Assembly (NCBI GenBank): GCA_002697345.1
Contig: NZVE01000081.1
Location: 1 to 64,000, forward strand
Source: Paracoccaceae bacterium
GTDB taxonomy: Bacteria; Pseudomonadota; Alphaproteobacteria; Rhodobacterales; Rhodobacteraceae
Direction: 5' to 3'
Length of the DNA stretch: 64,000 bases
The notes beneath the pieces are model-generated. The model was not told where the DNA came from and ran no database searches. It was given only the letters and a program-made list of their open reading frames with translations. Of the stretch, positions 1 to 9,818 are shown in pieces. Position numbers and translations under genes: made by a program. Position 1 is the first letter of the stretch, and every line of letters begins with the position of its first letter.

Positions 1-1
1 T

Positions 2-154
2 TCCTTTGAAGAAGCACGAAAACTAGATCTACCATTTATAACAGAAATTGTTTTAGCAGAAGCCGAAGCATTGACATTTAAGAGAGGTCTACCAGATTCC
101 GTACCATTCTTTAATAATAATCAAAAAGGTTCAGAAATACTCAGAATTTACTAA
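2..154 (+). CDS. C-terminal end of an unidentified protein (cut by window edge)
   Basis: An open frame runs from base 2 to a TAA at 152-154 and gives the last 50 residues of a protein whose start lies left of the window. It begins SFEEARKLDLPFITEIVL and ends GSEILRIY. The helical, acidic stretch followed by a short polar tail looks like a genuine C-terminus, and the frame stops just before the convergent folD gene. The pattern loosely recalls the tail of some alphaproteobacterial NUDIX-type proteins, but this is a weak impression and I assign no function. Confidence 0.6.
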   Translation, partial: SFEEARKLDLPFITEIVLAEAEALTFKRGLPDSVPFFNNNQKGSEILRIY

Positions 155-201
155 ACTTAAAAACTAGAACTTCAATATCTGATTTATCAAAAACTTTTAG
201 A

Positions 202-1095
202 TTAGTAAGCTAATTTATCTGGGTCACCTAATCCGTTTATTCTGGCGCATGCAATAGCAGTGTTAGCTAACAAACATGATATAGTCATTGGGCCAACCCC
301 TCCTGGAACTGGAGTAAGGGCTCCCGCAACTTCTGAAACACTCAAAAAGTCAACATCCCCTACAATTTTTGATTTTCCATCTTCTGACTGAACTCTATTT
401 ATTCCTACGTCAATAACCGTAGCGCCCTTTTTTATCCAATCTCCTGAAATCATCCCAGGCCTGCCAACTGCTGCGACCACTATATCTGCCTGAGCAGTAA
501 CATCTTTTAAGTTTTTTGTCCTACTATGAGCAATGGTGACAGTACAGCTCTTACTTAGTAGTAGCTGAGCCATGGGTTTACCTACTATGTTAGATCTCCC
601 AACAACAACAGCAGTCAGACCTGATAAATTTCCATCATAATAATTTAAAAGTAATTTTAAGCACCCTAAAGGGGTACATGGAACCATCGCTTTTTGTCCT
701 GTAGCAAGCAAACCGACGTTTGATATGTGGAAACCATCAACATCTTTGGAAGGATTAATAGAATTAATAATTAAGTCCTCATTAAGATGATCAGGAAGAG
801 GTAATTGTACTAAAATCCCATGAATTGTATTATCAGAATTTAAACTTTTTATCAATTCTAATAGATGTTTTTCAGTCGTATCTACCTCAAGTCTATGCTC
901 TACTGACTTCATCCCTACTTCAATTGTCTGCTTACCTTTAGATCTTACATATACGTGACTTGCTGGATCATCCCCGACGATAACAACAGCTAGACCAGGA
1001 GTAATATCGTGATCTAACTTTAAAGTCTTTACATAAGCCGCAACCTTTTCTTTAAGCTCTGTCGCAAAAGCTTTTCCATCGATTATATTTTGCAA
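202..1095 (-). CDS. folD: FolD, bifunctional methylene-THF dehydrogenase / methenyl-THF cyclohydrolase
   Basis: Cytosolic one-carbon enzyme that oxidises 5,10-methylene-THF to methenyl-THF with NADP and hydrolyses it to 10-formyl-THF, feeding purine and formyl-Met synthesis. Family signatures are clear: YVRSKGKQ with the catalytic Lys near residue 55, the NADP-binding [15 protein letters not shown] near 160, and [10 protein letters not shown] near 265. The frame is open up to 1110, but the TTG at 1095 is the better start: a GGAG sits 9 bases ahead of it, and the protein then opens [11 protein letters not shown], matching the family N-terminus (297 residues). It lies 51 bases downstream of ftsH on the same strand and may be co-transcribed with it. 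Confidence 0.95.
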   Translation of the reverse strand: MQNIIDGKAFATELKEKVAAYVKTLKLDHDITPGLAVVIVGDDPASHVYVRSKGKQTIEVGMKSVEHRLEVDTTEKHLLELIKSLNSDNTIHGILVQLPLPDHLNEDLIINSINPSKDVDGFHISNVGLLATGQKAMVPCTPLGCLKLLLNYYDGNLSGLTAVVVGRSNIVGKPMAQLLLSKSCTVTIAHSRTKNLKDVTAQADIVVAAVGRPGMISGDWIKKGATVIDVGINRVQSEDGKSKIVGDVDFLSVSEVAGALTPVPGGVGPMTISCLLANTAIACARINGLGDPDKLAY

Positions 1096-1146
1096 AGTTA
1101 TTTTCTCCAAAAACTATATGAATCTCAGTTCTATTATTATTTTACC

Positions 1147-3060
1147 TTAAGTTGAGAGCTCTGGATCTAAAGTGTTATCACCCTTTATTTTAGGCTTCTT
1201 AGCCCTTGGAATTGAGACTACTGAAGATTTCACTTCAGCTAATCCATCATCGTCATCGTCTCGATTTAGCGGCTTTCCAGAGATTACTTTGACTATTTCA
1301 GGACCAGTTAATGTCTCATATTCGAGAAGTCCTAATGCCAAATTCTCAAGATCCTTAGATTGTTCAGTTAAAATTCTTTTTGCCGTTTCATAACCCTCAT
1401 CTATGATCTCTTTAACTTTTTCATCAATTATTTTTTGGGTCATACTGGAGTGATTAGATCCGCCACCATACATTCCGAGGTAAGATGTTTGCTCATTTGC
1501 ATAGTCAACATGCCCTAACTCTTTAGTAAAACCAAATTGAGTTACCATCGCCCTAGCAATCTTAGTGCATTGTTGAATATCAGATGCCGCTCCAGAGGTT
1601 ACATTATCTACCCCAAAGATTAGCTCCTCAGCAACTTTTCCACCCATGGCCATTGCTATTTTTGACTTATACTTTTTATAAGTGACAGATAATTGATCTC
1701 GTTCAGGTAAGCTCATAACAAGCCCTAAGGCTCGGCCCCTGGGTATAATAGTAGCTTTATGTATGGGATCGTGTTCAGGAACGTTTAACCCAACTACTGC
1801 ATGACCAGCCTCATGATACGCCGTTAACTTCTTTTCATCTTCTGTCATTACCATTGAACGACGTTCAGAGCCCATCATTACCTTATCTCTGGCACTCTCA
1901 AAGTCACCCATTGTAACAAATCTTCGTCCAATTCTAGCAGCTAACAAGGCAGACTCGTTTACCAAATTAGCCAAATCAGCTCCAGAAAATCCTGGTGATC
2001 CCCTTGCTATAATCCTTAAATCCACATCAGGACCCAATGGAACTTTCTTAGAGTGGACCTTAAGAATTTTTTCTCGTCCTTTAATGTCTGGGTTTGGTAC
2101 CTGAACTTGCCTATCAAATCTACCAGGTCTAAGAAGTGCTGGATCAAGAACATCTGGCCTATTTGTTGCCGCTACAATTATTATTCCTTCATTAGCCTCA
2201 AAGCCATCCATTTCAACCAATAGTTGATTTAATGTTTGTTCTCTTTCATCATTTCCACCACCATAACCTGCCCCACGTGATCGCCCGACAGCATCAATCT
2301 CATCAATAAAAACAATACATGGAGCATTTTTTTTTGCTTGCTCAAACATATCCCTCACTCGAGAGGCACCAACACCAACAAACATCTCAACAAAATCTGA
2401 ACCAGAAATTGTAAAAAATGGAACTCCTGCCTCTCCAGCAATAGCTCTAGCTAAAAGTGTTTTACCTGTTCCTGGAGGACCAACTAAAAGGGCCCCTTTT
2501 GGAATTTTACCACCAAGGCTTGAAAACTTTTGAGGTTCTCTCAGAAACTGTACTATTTCCTCAAGCTCATCTTTTGCTTCATCAATGCCTGCTACATCAT
2601 CAAAAGTGATTTTTCCTTGTTTTTCTGTAAGTAGTTTAGCCCGACTCTTACCAAAGCCCATGGCTCCACCTTTCCCACCACCTTGCATACGATTCATAAA
2701 GAAAAGCCATATTCCTATAATGAATAAAAATGGTAATAAAGTTCCCACGTAAGATAAAAGTCCATTTTTTTCCTGTGGCTTTGCGTCTATCGCTACTTTG
2801 TTTTGAAGAAGTATCGGTGTCACATCTACACCTTGTGGTTTTACAGTCATGTATTGCTGAGTAGCTGTTTGAAAAATTATTTGTTCGCCATCTAGTGTCG
2901 CCCCCGAGACTTCTCCTTTTTCTACAATTGAGATAAAATCTGAATACGGAATTGTCCTAGAGCTTAGGGTAACTTTATCTCCACTAAATAAATTAAATAA
3001 CGCTAGTATTAATAAAAACAATACCACCCAAAAAGCTACTTGTTTTACATTATTACTCAA
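1147..3060 (-). CDS. ftsH: FtsH, ATP-dependent membrane zinc metalloprotease
   Basis: Inner-membrane AAA+ protease that degrades misfolded membrane proteins and short-lived regulators such as RpoH and LpxC. It has 637 residues, the usual length. Two membrane segments lie near residues 9-26 and 102-122 with a periplasmic domain between. The AAA domain has Walker A GPPGTGKT at 194-201 and the Walker B region FIDEIDAVG. The zinc site HEAGH is at 416-420. The start is TTG with GGGAGA about 8 bases upstream. The acidic, Lys-rich C-terminus is ordinary. It follows tilS, as in many proteobacteria, but has its own promoter in the gap. Confidence 0.97.
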   Translation of the reverse strand: MSNNVKQVAFWVVLFLLILALFNLFSGDKVTLSSRTIPYSDFISIVEKGEVSGATLDGEQIIFQTATQQYMTVKPQGVDVTPILLQNKVAIDAKPQEKNGLLSYVGTLLPFLFIIGIWLFFMNRMQGGGKGGAMGFGKSRAKLLTEKQGKITFDDVAGIDEAKDELEEIVQFLREPQKFSSLGGKIPKGALLVGPPGTGKTLLARAIAGEAGVPFFTISGSDFVEMFVGVGASRVRDMFEQAKKNAPCIVFIDEIDAVGRSRGAGYGGGNDEREQTLNQLLVEMDGFEANEGIIIVAATNRPDVLDPALLRPGRFDRQVQVPNPDIKGREKILKVHSKKVPLGPDVDLRIIARGSPGFSGADLANLVNESALLAARIGRRFVTMGDFESARDKVMMGSERRSMVMTEDEKKLTAYHEAGHAVVGLNVPEHDPIHKATIIPRGRALGLVMSLPERDQLSVTYKKYKSKIAMAMGGKVAEELIFGVDNVTSGAASDIQQCTKIARAMVTQFGFTKELGHVDYANEQTSYLGMYGGGSNHSSMTQKIIDEKVKEIIDEGYETAKRILTEQSKDLENLALGLLEYETLTGPEIVKVISGKPLNRDDDDDGLAEVKSSVVSIPRAKKPKIKGDNTLDPELST

Positions 3061-3114
3061 TGGAATTCTCCCAACAAATCATTTCTGCTATATTATACAA
3101 ATGTTTATGATCTT

Positions 3115-3142
3115 TAGATAGGTATAACTTTCGCAGGTTCAA
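3115..3142 (-). promoter_or_regulatory. Candidate heat-shock (RpoH-type) promoter of ftsH
   Basis: Read on the minus strand, TTGAAC (3137-3142), a 16-base spacer and TATCTA (3115-3120) precede ftsH by about 55 bases. The extended -10 reads ATACCTATCTAAAG. The groES promoter at 35041-35069 has ATACCTATCTGAAG, which differs at one base. CyTATnT is the -10 core reported for alphaproteobacterial RpoH promoters. That sigma-32 drives this site is inferred. Confidence 0.6.
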
Positions 3143-3145
3143 TAC

Positions 3146-4390
3146 CTAGTCACACCCGAAAAAATCTTTTTCTTTTATATTAAGACTTAGCTCCCATAAA
3201 TTATCTCTTTCTAAGAAAAGTGATAGCTCTAGATTATTACCATCCCAAACTGCAGGGGATGAAATTAGTGTATATTTTGGTATACCAAAGTTTTTCCAAT
3301 TAGTGAAACCCAACAATGCCTTTTCACCTAAAGGTCGGATACAGTACTTGGATAGTTTAGGACCCTTAACATACCACCTATGGTCCCAAACGTTATTAGG
3401 TTTAGTAGCATAGTGCTCTATCGCTTTATACTCTCTACTCATTCTCATTTTTTCTTCCACAGGAAAAAAATAAAATCCTTTTAATGTGTGAGGCCTATAT
3501 TTTGAAAATGATGTCATTAAATTACTTAATTCCGATGATCTCGGTCCAAACTCTGACTTTGCCAAGAATAGTATTGCTTTAAGCAATAACCTCCTTTGGA
3601 TTTCAACAGGGTGGTTCAAAAGTAAAGGCACGTTAAATATAATATCCCCATCTTTAAAAGATACACACTCTTTTGCAACAACCCCAGTATATATATCCAG
3701 TGCCTGGCTTGCATCACGAAGGTTCTTAGATGCAGTGATCACGCTTTCCGTATTTATACCCATTTGATCTAGTAAACTTAAGGATTTTCGAATTCTCACC
3801 CGATGAAAATTTTGATCATCATTCGCTGGATCTTCAATCCATTTATTCTTCGTTACTTTTAAGAATGTTCGTAACTCCTCTCGGCTTACATCGATCAATG
3901 GTCTTAAATAAATTATATTATCAAGTTCAAATGAAGGTAGCATTTGCGAGAGCCCATCAACTCCAGCTCCACGAGAAAGTCGTATAAAAAAGTTCTCGAC
4001 AACATCATCTCTATTATGGCCCAAGGCTACGCAACTAATATTATTTTCTACTGCCCATTTAGTTAGGAGTTGGTACCGAGCTTTCCTAGCAGATGCCTGT
4101 ACATTTCCTTTTTTATCCCAATTTTTCCAAGTTAACACACTATGTAAGATTCCTAATTTTGAACAAAATAGTGAAACTTGATTAGCTTCATGCTCTGCCG
4201 TTGGCTTGAGGTCGTGGTTAACAGTTGCAACTAATATCGTCTTTTTAGTTTCTTGAGCCCATTTGTAAATTAAAAGTAATAAGGCAATTGAGTCTCCACC
4301 TCCAGAAACTGCAACACCAATCTTAGAGTGTTTAACTCCAAAAACCTTATCAAAATCTATAGTTAACTCTGGGTACTTATCTATTTTCAC
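3146..4390 (-). CDS. tilS: TilS, tRNA(Ile)-lysidine synthase
   Basis: Converts C34 of the CAU-anticodon tRNA-Ile to lysidine using ATP and lysine, so that AUA codons are read as Ile. The PP-loop motif SGGGDS at residues 29-34 and a second conserved block around GHNRDDVVENFFIRLSRGAG identify the family. The length is 414 residues with a C-terminal TilS substrate domain. The start is GTG and overlaps the cpoB stop by four bases (GTGA), implying translational coupling in the tol operon. ftsH follows after an 85-base gap that contains a separate promoter. Confidence 0.93.
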   Translation of the reverse strand: MKIDKYPELTIDFDKVFGVKHSKIGVAVSGGGDSIALLLLIYKWAQETKKTILVATVNHDLKPTAEHEANQVSLFCSKLGILHSVLTWKNWDKKGNVQASARKARYQLLTKWAVENNISCVALGHNRDDVVENFFIRLSRGAGVDGLSQMLPSFELDNIIYLRPLIDVSREELRTFLKVTKNKWIEDPANDDQNFHRVRIRKSLSLLDQMGINTESVITASKNLRDASQALDIYTGVVAKECVSFKDGDIIFNVPLLLNHPVEIQRRLLLKAILFLAKSEFGPRSSELSNLMTSFSKYRPHTLKGFYFFPVEEKMRMSREYKAIEHYATKPNNVWDHRWYVKGPKLSKYCIRPLGEKALLGFTNWKNFGIPKYTLISSPAVWDGNNLELSLFLERDNLWELSLNIKEKDFFGCD

Positions 4391-5199
4391 TGACAGTTTA
4401 ATTCCATAGCTTTTTGAGATGCATCATTTACGAAATTTGATCTTGGGTGCTCAACTCGAAGTTCCGTGAGCATTAAGCAAGCTCGCTCAAACTGATTCGA
4501 CTCAGCAAAAGAAACACTCAGGTAGTACAGTGCTTCTCCAGATCGGGGAACTTTTGGAAAACTAGAGTAAATATCCAGATAAACTTTTGCAGCCTTACTC
4601 CACTGTTTTTCAACCATTAATGTCTTGCCAAGTAAAAACATAAGCTCCGTTCTTATCGTTCCAATAGGATAAGCATCCAGAAAAACCTCTAATCGAGCCA
4701 TAACTCCTGTGGGGTTACCAGCCCTCAATGATGTCTCGATTAAATATAGCTCATTTCTCTCGAGTGCAGTTAAACCTATAAACATTTCAGAATTACCAGG
4801 AATTTCTTTTAATCGAACTGGAGGTTTACCGAGCATATTCCCTAGCGAGAAATTCTCTATATTGCAATCTAGCTCGATATCACAAAGTCTAAAACGAATA
4901 TCAGCAATGTGATTCGTACCTTCTCGAACGATTCTTTCAATGCGGTATTGTAGATTCTCCACTTGGGATATTATATTTATTAATTCTTTTTCAATACTTT
5001 TTATCCGATCTAGGTGTTCCCCTTTTATTATCAGATTTTCAACTTTGGAGGTTTTTAACTGCAGTTCAAGGGACTTGATCTCACCGAAAAGAGATGGGAG
5101 CTCAGCCCTTATATCTGAAAGTGTTCGATCCTGAGAAAAACCTACCGTGCTTAACCAAAAATAACAAAAAAACAAAAAAGTAATACGCATATAATTCAT
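4387..5199 (-). CDS. cpoB: CpoB/YbgF, Tol-Pal cell-division coordinator
   Basis: Periplasmic protein that links Tol-Pal outer-membrane constriction with peptidoglycan synthesis at division. An N-terminal signal peptide (about residues 1-22, ending VGFSQ) is followed by a coiled-coil stretch (about 28-90) and C-terminal TPR-like helical repeats (about 145-265) containing YYLSVSFAES. The length is 270 residues. It sits directly after pal (3-base gap), its canonical position in the tolQRAB-pal-cpoB operon. The sequence itself is poorly conserved, so the call leans on domain order and context. Confidence 0.85.
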   Translation of the reverse strand: MNYMRITFLFFCYFWLSTVGFSQDRTLSDIRAELPSLFGEIKSLELQLKTSKVENLIIKGEHLDRIKSIEKELINIISQVENLQYRIERIVREGTNHIADIRFRLCDIELDCNIENFSLGNMLGKPPVRLKEIPGNSEMFIGLTALERNELYLIETSLRAGNPTGVMARLEVFLDAYPIGTIRTELMFLLGKTLMVEKQWSKAAKVYLDIYSSFPKVPRSGEALYYLSVSFAESNQFERACLMLTELRVEHPRSNFVNDASQKAMELNCQ

Positions 5200-5202
5200 A
5201 AC

Positions 5203-5679
5203 TTAATTCCTACGAATAGTGGTAACAGCTCGTCTATTTGCTGAATAACACTTCTCAGAGGAGCATATTTTGAGTGGTCTTTCCTTTCCAAAGGTTGATG
5301 TCTTAAGTCGATCTTCTTTGACGCCATTTAAAATAAGAAAATCTCTAACTGCCGCAGACCTTTTTGCACCAAGCGCTAAGTTATATCCTCTAGTGCCCTG
5401 TTCATCTGCATAACCAGTGACAGTAATTGTATACTCATTATTTTCATTCAACCAAACAGCTTGTGAGACCAAAATATACCTCGCACTGTCATTAAGATCA
5501 GCGTTATCAATATCAAATAAAACAGTTTGCCCAATCACTTCAGTAAAGTATTCAACCTCTTCGAAGTCTATAAGACCATTAATTGTAGAGGGGTTACCGT
5601 TAGTTTCTTCGATATCGTTTGTGCACGCAAAAATTAGTGCAGTCATTATCAGGCAGATAACTTTAAAAAAAAACTTCAT
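5203..5679 (-). CDS. pal: Pal, peptidoglycan-associated lipoprotein
   Basis: Outer-membrane lipoprotein that binds peptidoglycan through an OmpA-like domain and partners TolB. The frame stays open to 5730, but the ATG at 5679 gives a proper lipoprotein signal: MKFFFKVICLIMTALIFAC, with Cys19 as the lipidation site. The upstream ATG has no ribosome site, so 5679 is preferred (158 residues). The OmpA_C signature TGYADEQGTRGYN and the closing NRRAVTTIRRN are present. It is followed by cpoB and preceded by tolB. Confidence 0.93.
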   Translation of the reverse strand: MKFFFKVICLIMTALIFACTNDIEETNGNPSTINGLIDFEEVEYFTEVIGQTVLFDIDNADLNDSARYILVSQAVWLNENNEYTITVTGYADEQGTRGYNLALGAKRSAAVRDFLILNGVKEDRLKTSTFGKERPLKICSSEKCYSANRRAVTTIRRN

Positions 5680-5757
5680 TAGCTTCCATCCATTTAAAAA
5701 GAAATTTTCAATCTGATAAAACTTTAACATAAGTTAGTAACATTGGATATCTCTGCT

Positions 5758-7098
5758 TTAATTTAACAATTTTGACCATGACGGGTCTGATGAATTTGCA
5801 CGCACCGGTTTCAAGTTTTGTCCAGTTATATCAACTGAGTAAAGTGTTGATGAACCTCCAGAACCTGAAGTTTCTCTAGTAAACATTATAACTCGCCCAT
5901 TTGGTGACCATGTTGGGCCTTCGTCTAAAAAAGACGTCGTTAAAAGAATTTCCTCCAACCCTTCCGAGTTCATAATCCCAATATGAAAAACACCCTCATT
6001 TTGTTTAGTAAAAGCAATTAAATTACCTGTAGGAGCCCAAAAAGGCGTCCCATAACTACCTTTTCCAAAAGAAATTCTTTTTGCGTTACCTCCAGAAGAT
6101 GGCATAATATATAGTTGTTGAGTTCCTGAACGATCGCTTTCAAATACCACTTTTCTACCGTCAGGCGAGAAACTTGGAGCCGTATCTATAGCGACTGAAG
6201 ATGTAAGTCGAGATCGTGAATTAGAGGCTATATTGAGCTTGTATATATCAGTATTAGATCCAGCACTTAACGAGAAAACTATGTCTTCTCCATTCGGCGA
6301 AAAACTAGATGAAAAACTCATTTCTCCAGGGTTTTCTTGTAAAATTATTTTCGTTCGTGATCTTATATCTAATAGGTAAATCTGAGGAGACCCTGACTCA
6401 TAAGAAGTGAAAAGTAGTTTATTTCCATTAGGAGAAAACCTTGGAGCTAGGACGAGAAAATCCTCTTCATTAGTGAGAAAGACTTGATTAGCTCCATCAT
6501 AATCCATCAAAACTAAACGCTTTTTTAAATTATTTTTTGGCCCCTTGTGTGCTACAAAGGCCACTCTGCTATCAAAATATTTTTGTTCTCCAGTTAATCT
6601 CGAGTAAACCTCATCAGCTATCTTGTGTGCTATTCTACGCCAACCCTTTTTAGGTCCAGAAAACTTCAATCCATTTCCAATCTGGGTCTCTGAAAAAACA
6701 TCGAATAGACGAAATTTTACAGTAATATTGGTTGTTCCATTAGAAGAGACCGAGCCTACCAACAATGCTTGTGAATTTATAGTTTTCCAATCTCCAAAAC
6801 GAATTGGGTGATTAAAATTGGTGATTTCATATGCCTGGGTATGGTCTTCAATAATTTTAAACAACCCTGTTCCGTATAGATCATCAATAATCACAGATGT
6901 GAGGTTTTCACCTATCTCACTTAAGTTATTTTCAGCTACAAAACTAGGTAGAGCAAGAGGTAAAGGCTCAATTATTCCTTTATTAATTTCTATTTTAAGT
7001 GGTTGACCAAGTGCAAGCGTACCACAAAAAACTAAGGATAATGAAAGTATTAAGGGTATTATTTTCAAAATTAAACTGTTGTTAAATAACTTCTTCAT
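5758..7098 (-). CDS. tolB: TolB, periplasmic component of Tol-Pal
   Basis: Periplasmic beta-propeller that shuttles between Pal and TolA. It has a signal peptide (about residues 1-31, ending ALGQP), an N-terminal alpha/beta domain (about 32-165) and a C-terminal six-blade propeller built of WD40-like PD40 repeats; [24 protein letters not shown] and [12 protein letters not shown] recur at regular spacing. The length of 446 is normal. Its ATG overlaps the tolA stop (ATGA), so it is translationally coupled within the operon. Confidence 0.96.
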   Translation of the reverse strand: MKKLFNNSLILKIIPLILSLSLVFCGTLALGQPLKIEINKGIIEPLPLALPSFVAENNLSEIGENLTSVIIDDLYGTGLFKIIEDHTQAYEITNFNHPIRFGDWKTINSQALLVGSVSSNGTTNITVKFRLFDVFSETQIGNGLKFSGPKKGWRRIAHKIADEVYSRLTGEQKYFDSRVAFVAHKGPKNNLKKRLVLMDYDGANQVFLTNEEDFLVLAPRFSPNGNKLLFTSYESGSPQIYLLDIRSRTKIILQENPGEMSFSSSFSPNGEDIVFSLSAGSNTDIYKLNIASNSRSRLTSSVAIDTAPSFSPDGRKVVFESDRSGTQQLYIMPSSGGNAKRISFGKGSYGTPFWAPTGNLIAFTKQNEGVFHIGIMNSEGLEEILLTTSFLDEGPTWSPNGRVIMFTRETSGSGGSSTLYSVDITGQNLKPVRANSSDPSWSKLLN

Positions 7099-8084
7099 TT
7101 AAGGCTCATTCCCTTTAAATTGAACCGTGCTTCCACGTTCTTCCAATAACTATATTTACTTTTTGGCAATTGATACCCCTTAAGCCCACAGCGAATTATA
7201 GCACGTCTTGCCGCATCAAACAATTTACTAGCTGTCATATAATCACCGCCTGAAAAAGAATCAAAACTTATAGATGAAATTATAGGTTTTCCATTTTCTT
7301 TTAATGAAAAAGAAACCAAAATATCTGCTTTTAAAATATCCGGCTCCTGCCCCACGAGATCGAAGTTAAAACATTCTCCAACAGCAGGTTCTAATATTCC
7401 TTGGAGCATTTTTTTTTCAACTAGATCATTAGAGCTGTCATTTTCAAAAGCCTCTTTGATTATTTCATCAGATATTTTTATTACTGGTAAATTTTGATAT
7501 AATTCTTTGCTACTCTGCAAACTAGCTTCCTCTTTACTTAAGAGATCTGTTAACAGAGGTTTTAACGTTTCTGATTCAAATAAAGTCTTACGTTCTGCGG
7601 GTAACACAGTTTTTGTCTCTCGCTTCCCCAATAAGACATCATTCAAAGAGCTGTCACTCAACATTAATCCAGGTTTTTCTAAATCCTTTTTTAGATTCAA
7701 CTCAACCTCACTCAAATCTCTAGATTTTATCCCCACACTATTTGATATTATTTCTGAAGTGCTTTCGTCACCTACCAATTGTTCACCATTAACTCCAATC
7801 TTAGTATTATTATGTTTTAAAGATATTAATGCTGACCCGTCGGTACTTTGTAGCTCTGAAATAGCTGTAACTTTTAGGGACTCGTCTCTTCCCAAAAACA
7901 GTTTAGCACTATACTCTTTTTCACTGAGAAATCGGGCTTTTGTGGTTAGGGAAGTTGGAATAGGGGCAAGGATTTTTGAACCAAAAAAACCACCCACAAG
8001 TACACTTGAAATTAACACCGCATGCCCGAATCCTGATAACCATAGGCCAATACTAAAATCTGTGCTCGAATTCATCTTCAACAC
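7095..8084 (-). CDS. tolA: TolA, divergent Tol-Pal energy-transducing protein
   Basis: Placed as TolA because it lies between tolR and tolB, has one N-terminal membrane segment (about residues 12-32) and ends in a globular domain with [17 protein letters not shown] and [10 protein letters not shown], as in TolA C-terminal domains. The length is 329. The long middle part is Ser/Leu/Glu-rich and lacks the Ala/Lys/Glu-rich helix usual for TolA. The GTG start is favoured by AAGGTGA seven bases upstream; an ATG three codons in is the alternative. Family assignment by position is strong, by sequence moderate. Confidence 0.82.
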   Translation of the reverse strand: MLKMNSSTDFSIGLWLSGFGHAVLISSVLVGGFFGSKILAPIPTSLTTKARFLSEKEYSAKLFLGRDESLKVTAISELQSTDGSALISLKHNNTKIGVNGEQLVGDESTSEIISNSVGIKSRDLSEVELNLKKDLEKPGLMLSDSSLNDVLLGKRETKTVLPAERKTLFESETLKPLLTDLLSKEEASLQSSKELYQNLPVIKISDEIIKEAFENDSSNDLVEKKMLQGILEPAVGECFNFDLVGQEPDILKADILVSFSLKENGKPIISSISFDSFSGGDYMTASKLFDAARRAIIRCGLKGYQLPKSKYSYWKNVEARFNLKGMSLK

Positions 8085-8096
8085 TAATTATTCACC

Positions 8097-8564
8097 TTAG
8101 TTTACTAATAAGGGTCCATCATTTTCTGTAACAAAAGTAATTTCCAAATAACCTCTTCGATTCAGTGCGCCAATTACTTGAGCAACTTTTTCATACTGTA
8201 CGACACCATCCACCCGCAAAAATACTTCTTTATTTTTTCTCTGCGCAGAAATTACATCAAGCTTAGAAATTAACTCATTAAGTTTAACAGGCGTGTTCAT
8301 TACTAAATACTCTCCAGTACCTGTTAGGGTAATTTCTAATGGCACTTCAAGCTGATTTGGCAAGAAATTAGCAGCTGTTTTGGGAAGATTTACTGGAACT
8401 CCAACAATCATTAGAGGCGCCGTCACCATGAACACAACAAGAAGCACTAGCATAACATCCACAAAAGGTGTCACATTTATTACCGAAATTAGCTTTTGAT
8501 GAAATTTCTGGTGATACCTGCGCTTTATTCTCCGCACTCCAGAATAATGGAACTCAACCGCCAT
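8097..8564 (-). CDS. tolR: TolR, inner-membrane proton-channel subunit
   Basis: ExbD/TolR family protein with one membrane helix (about residues 33-54) containing VTPFVDVMLVLLVVFMVT. Asp36 is the conserved protonatable residue of the channel. The periplasmic domain follows to residue 155. Together with TolQ it uses the proton gradient to energise TolA. Two bases separate it from tolQ, so the genes are co-transcribed. Confidence 0.96.
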   Translation of the reverse strand: MAVEFHYSGVRRIKRRYHQKFHQKLISVINVTPFVDVMLVLLVVFMVTAPLMIVGVPVNLPKTAANFLPNQLEVPLEITLTGTGEYLVMNTPVKLNELISKLDVISAQRKNKEVFLRVDGVVQYEKVAQVIGALNRRGYLEITFVTENDGPLLVN

Positions 8565-8566
8565 TC

Positions 8567-9244
8567 CTAAGAATCCAATTCCCGTGAGAACTCTGTGCTA
8601 AGCTCATCCGCAAAAATCTCTAATGTTCTAACTATGCGGTCTAAATCAACCGAAAGTTTATTATAAAATATTAAAGCAGGTATAGCCGCAAACAAACCCA
8701 ATGCTGTTGCGACCAAGGCCTCAGCTATTCCGGGCGCAACAATAGCCAAATTTGTATTTTGAGAAATTGCAATTTCGTCAAATGCATTTTTTATACCCCA
8801 CACTGTTCCCAAAAGGCCTACAAAAGGTGCCGTAGAACCCACTGTAGCCAAAAAGGCCAGTCCATAACTTAACTTTTCTTGCTCTTTCATTATAATAATA
8901 TCAACCGAACGCTCAATACGCGAAGAAACTCCAGCGGTAGATCCACCATTCTCACTTTTAGATTTCTCCCATTCAGCCATACCTGTGGCAAAAACTAAGC
9001 TTGACGGGCCTTTAGATCTCTCTTTAACCATTTTGTATAATTCATCTAAAGATATATCAGACAAAAATATCTTATCAAATTTTCTTACCTGATGACGAAC
9101 TAATCTAAAGCTAATTGTCTTTTGAATAATGATGGTCCACGACCAAACTGATGCCATTAAAAGAATAACTGCAACCAGTATCAAGACAATTGATGTTTGC
9201 TCAATTAATGTGAAAATTATATTACACCCTTTCCTATGAGGCAT
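8567..9244 (-). CDS. tolQ: TolQ, inner-membrane motor subunit
   Basis: MotA/TolQ/ExbB family, 225 residues. There is one N-terminal helix (about 14-37) and two C-terminal helices (about 130-152 and 165-195). Signature stretches are GSTAPFVGLLGTVWGI and IAEALVATALGLFAAIPA. The ATG start has GAGGTG close upstream. It forms the pentameric collar around TolR in the envelope-constriction machine. The 96-base gap before it is AT-rich and shows no convincing promoter. Confidence 0.96.
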   Translation of the reverse strand: MPHRKGCNIIFTLIEQTSIVLILVAVILLMASVWSWTIIIQKTISFRLVRHQVRKFDKIFLSDISLDELYKMVKERSKGPSSLVFATGMAEWEKSKSENGGSTAGVSSRIERSVDIIIMKEQEKLSYGLAFLATVGSTAPFVGLLGTVWGIKNAFDEIAISQNTNLAIVAPGIAEALVATALGLFAAIPALIFYNKLSVDLDRIVRTLEIFADELSTEFSRELDS

Positions 9245-9340
9245 ACCACCTCTGCTCGCATTTGCACCTACTCTTATTCTTTTACTATCTTTAATTATGG
9301 GTATGGATTATATTTTATAACTTTTAAATTAATATTACTA

Positions 9341-9772
9341 TCACTCATCTATAAAAATATTCTTTTTTTTGTACTCTAACATTATTTGAAAAATATTTAC
9401 TGGTATTCTTGAAATCCCCTTAAAAAGGTTAACGCAAGCAATTGTAACAATTGCCTTAAATATTATAACTCCCTTAACAAAAATAACTTGAGATAACACA
9501 ACTCTAGCAGATGTCAGTTTTTCAATTTTTGTTTTTATTAAAAGTGTATCATCAAATTTTGCTGACGATAGATAATCAGCTTCAACCCTCCTAACAGTAA
9601 AAACTTTTTTTTGTTCAACCATCATTTTTTTTTGATTTATACCTAATTTTCTTATCCATTCACTTCTGGCCCGTTCAATAAACTTTAGGTAGTTTGCGTA
9701 ATAAACAACACCTGCCAAATCTGTATCTTCGTAGTAAACTCGGCAACTGAATTCATGGCATTTTTGAGACAT
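9341..9772 (-). CDS. ybgC: YbgC-type acyl-CoA thioesterase
   Basis: Hot-dog-fold thioesterase of the Tol-Pal operon, 143 residues. The catalytic block YYEDTDLAGVVYYANYLKF (about residues 13-31) contains the conserved Asp and the 4HBT motif, followed by ERARSEW. It hydrolyses short or phospholipid-linked acyl thioesters; its link to Tol-Pal in proteobacteria is positional and not fully explained. It precedes tolQ here, the canonical order. Confidence 0.93.
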   Translation of the reverse strand: MSQKCHEFSCRVYYEDTDLAGVVYYANYLKFIERARSEWIRKLGINQKKMMVEQKKVFTVRRVEADYLSSAKFDDTLLIKTKIEKLTSARVVLSQVIFVKGVIIFKAIVTIACVNLFKGISRIPVNIFQIMLEYKKKNIFIDE

Positions 9773-9818
9773 AAATTTAATACTCCTGATAAACTATGAC
9801 TTTAACGTAGGAATTACT

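Noticed and set aside
7507-8100. 197-codon open frame on the + strand
   Set aside because: It lies entirely antisense to tolA, whose operon position, ribosome site and C-terminal motifs are clear. The antisense product has no family features.
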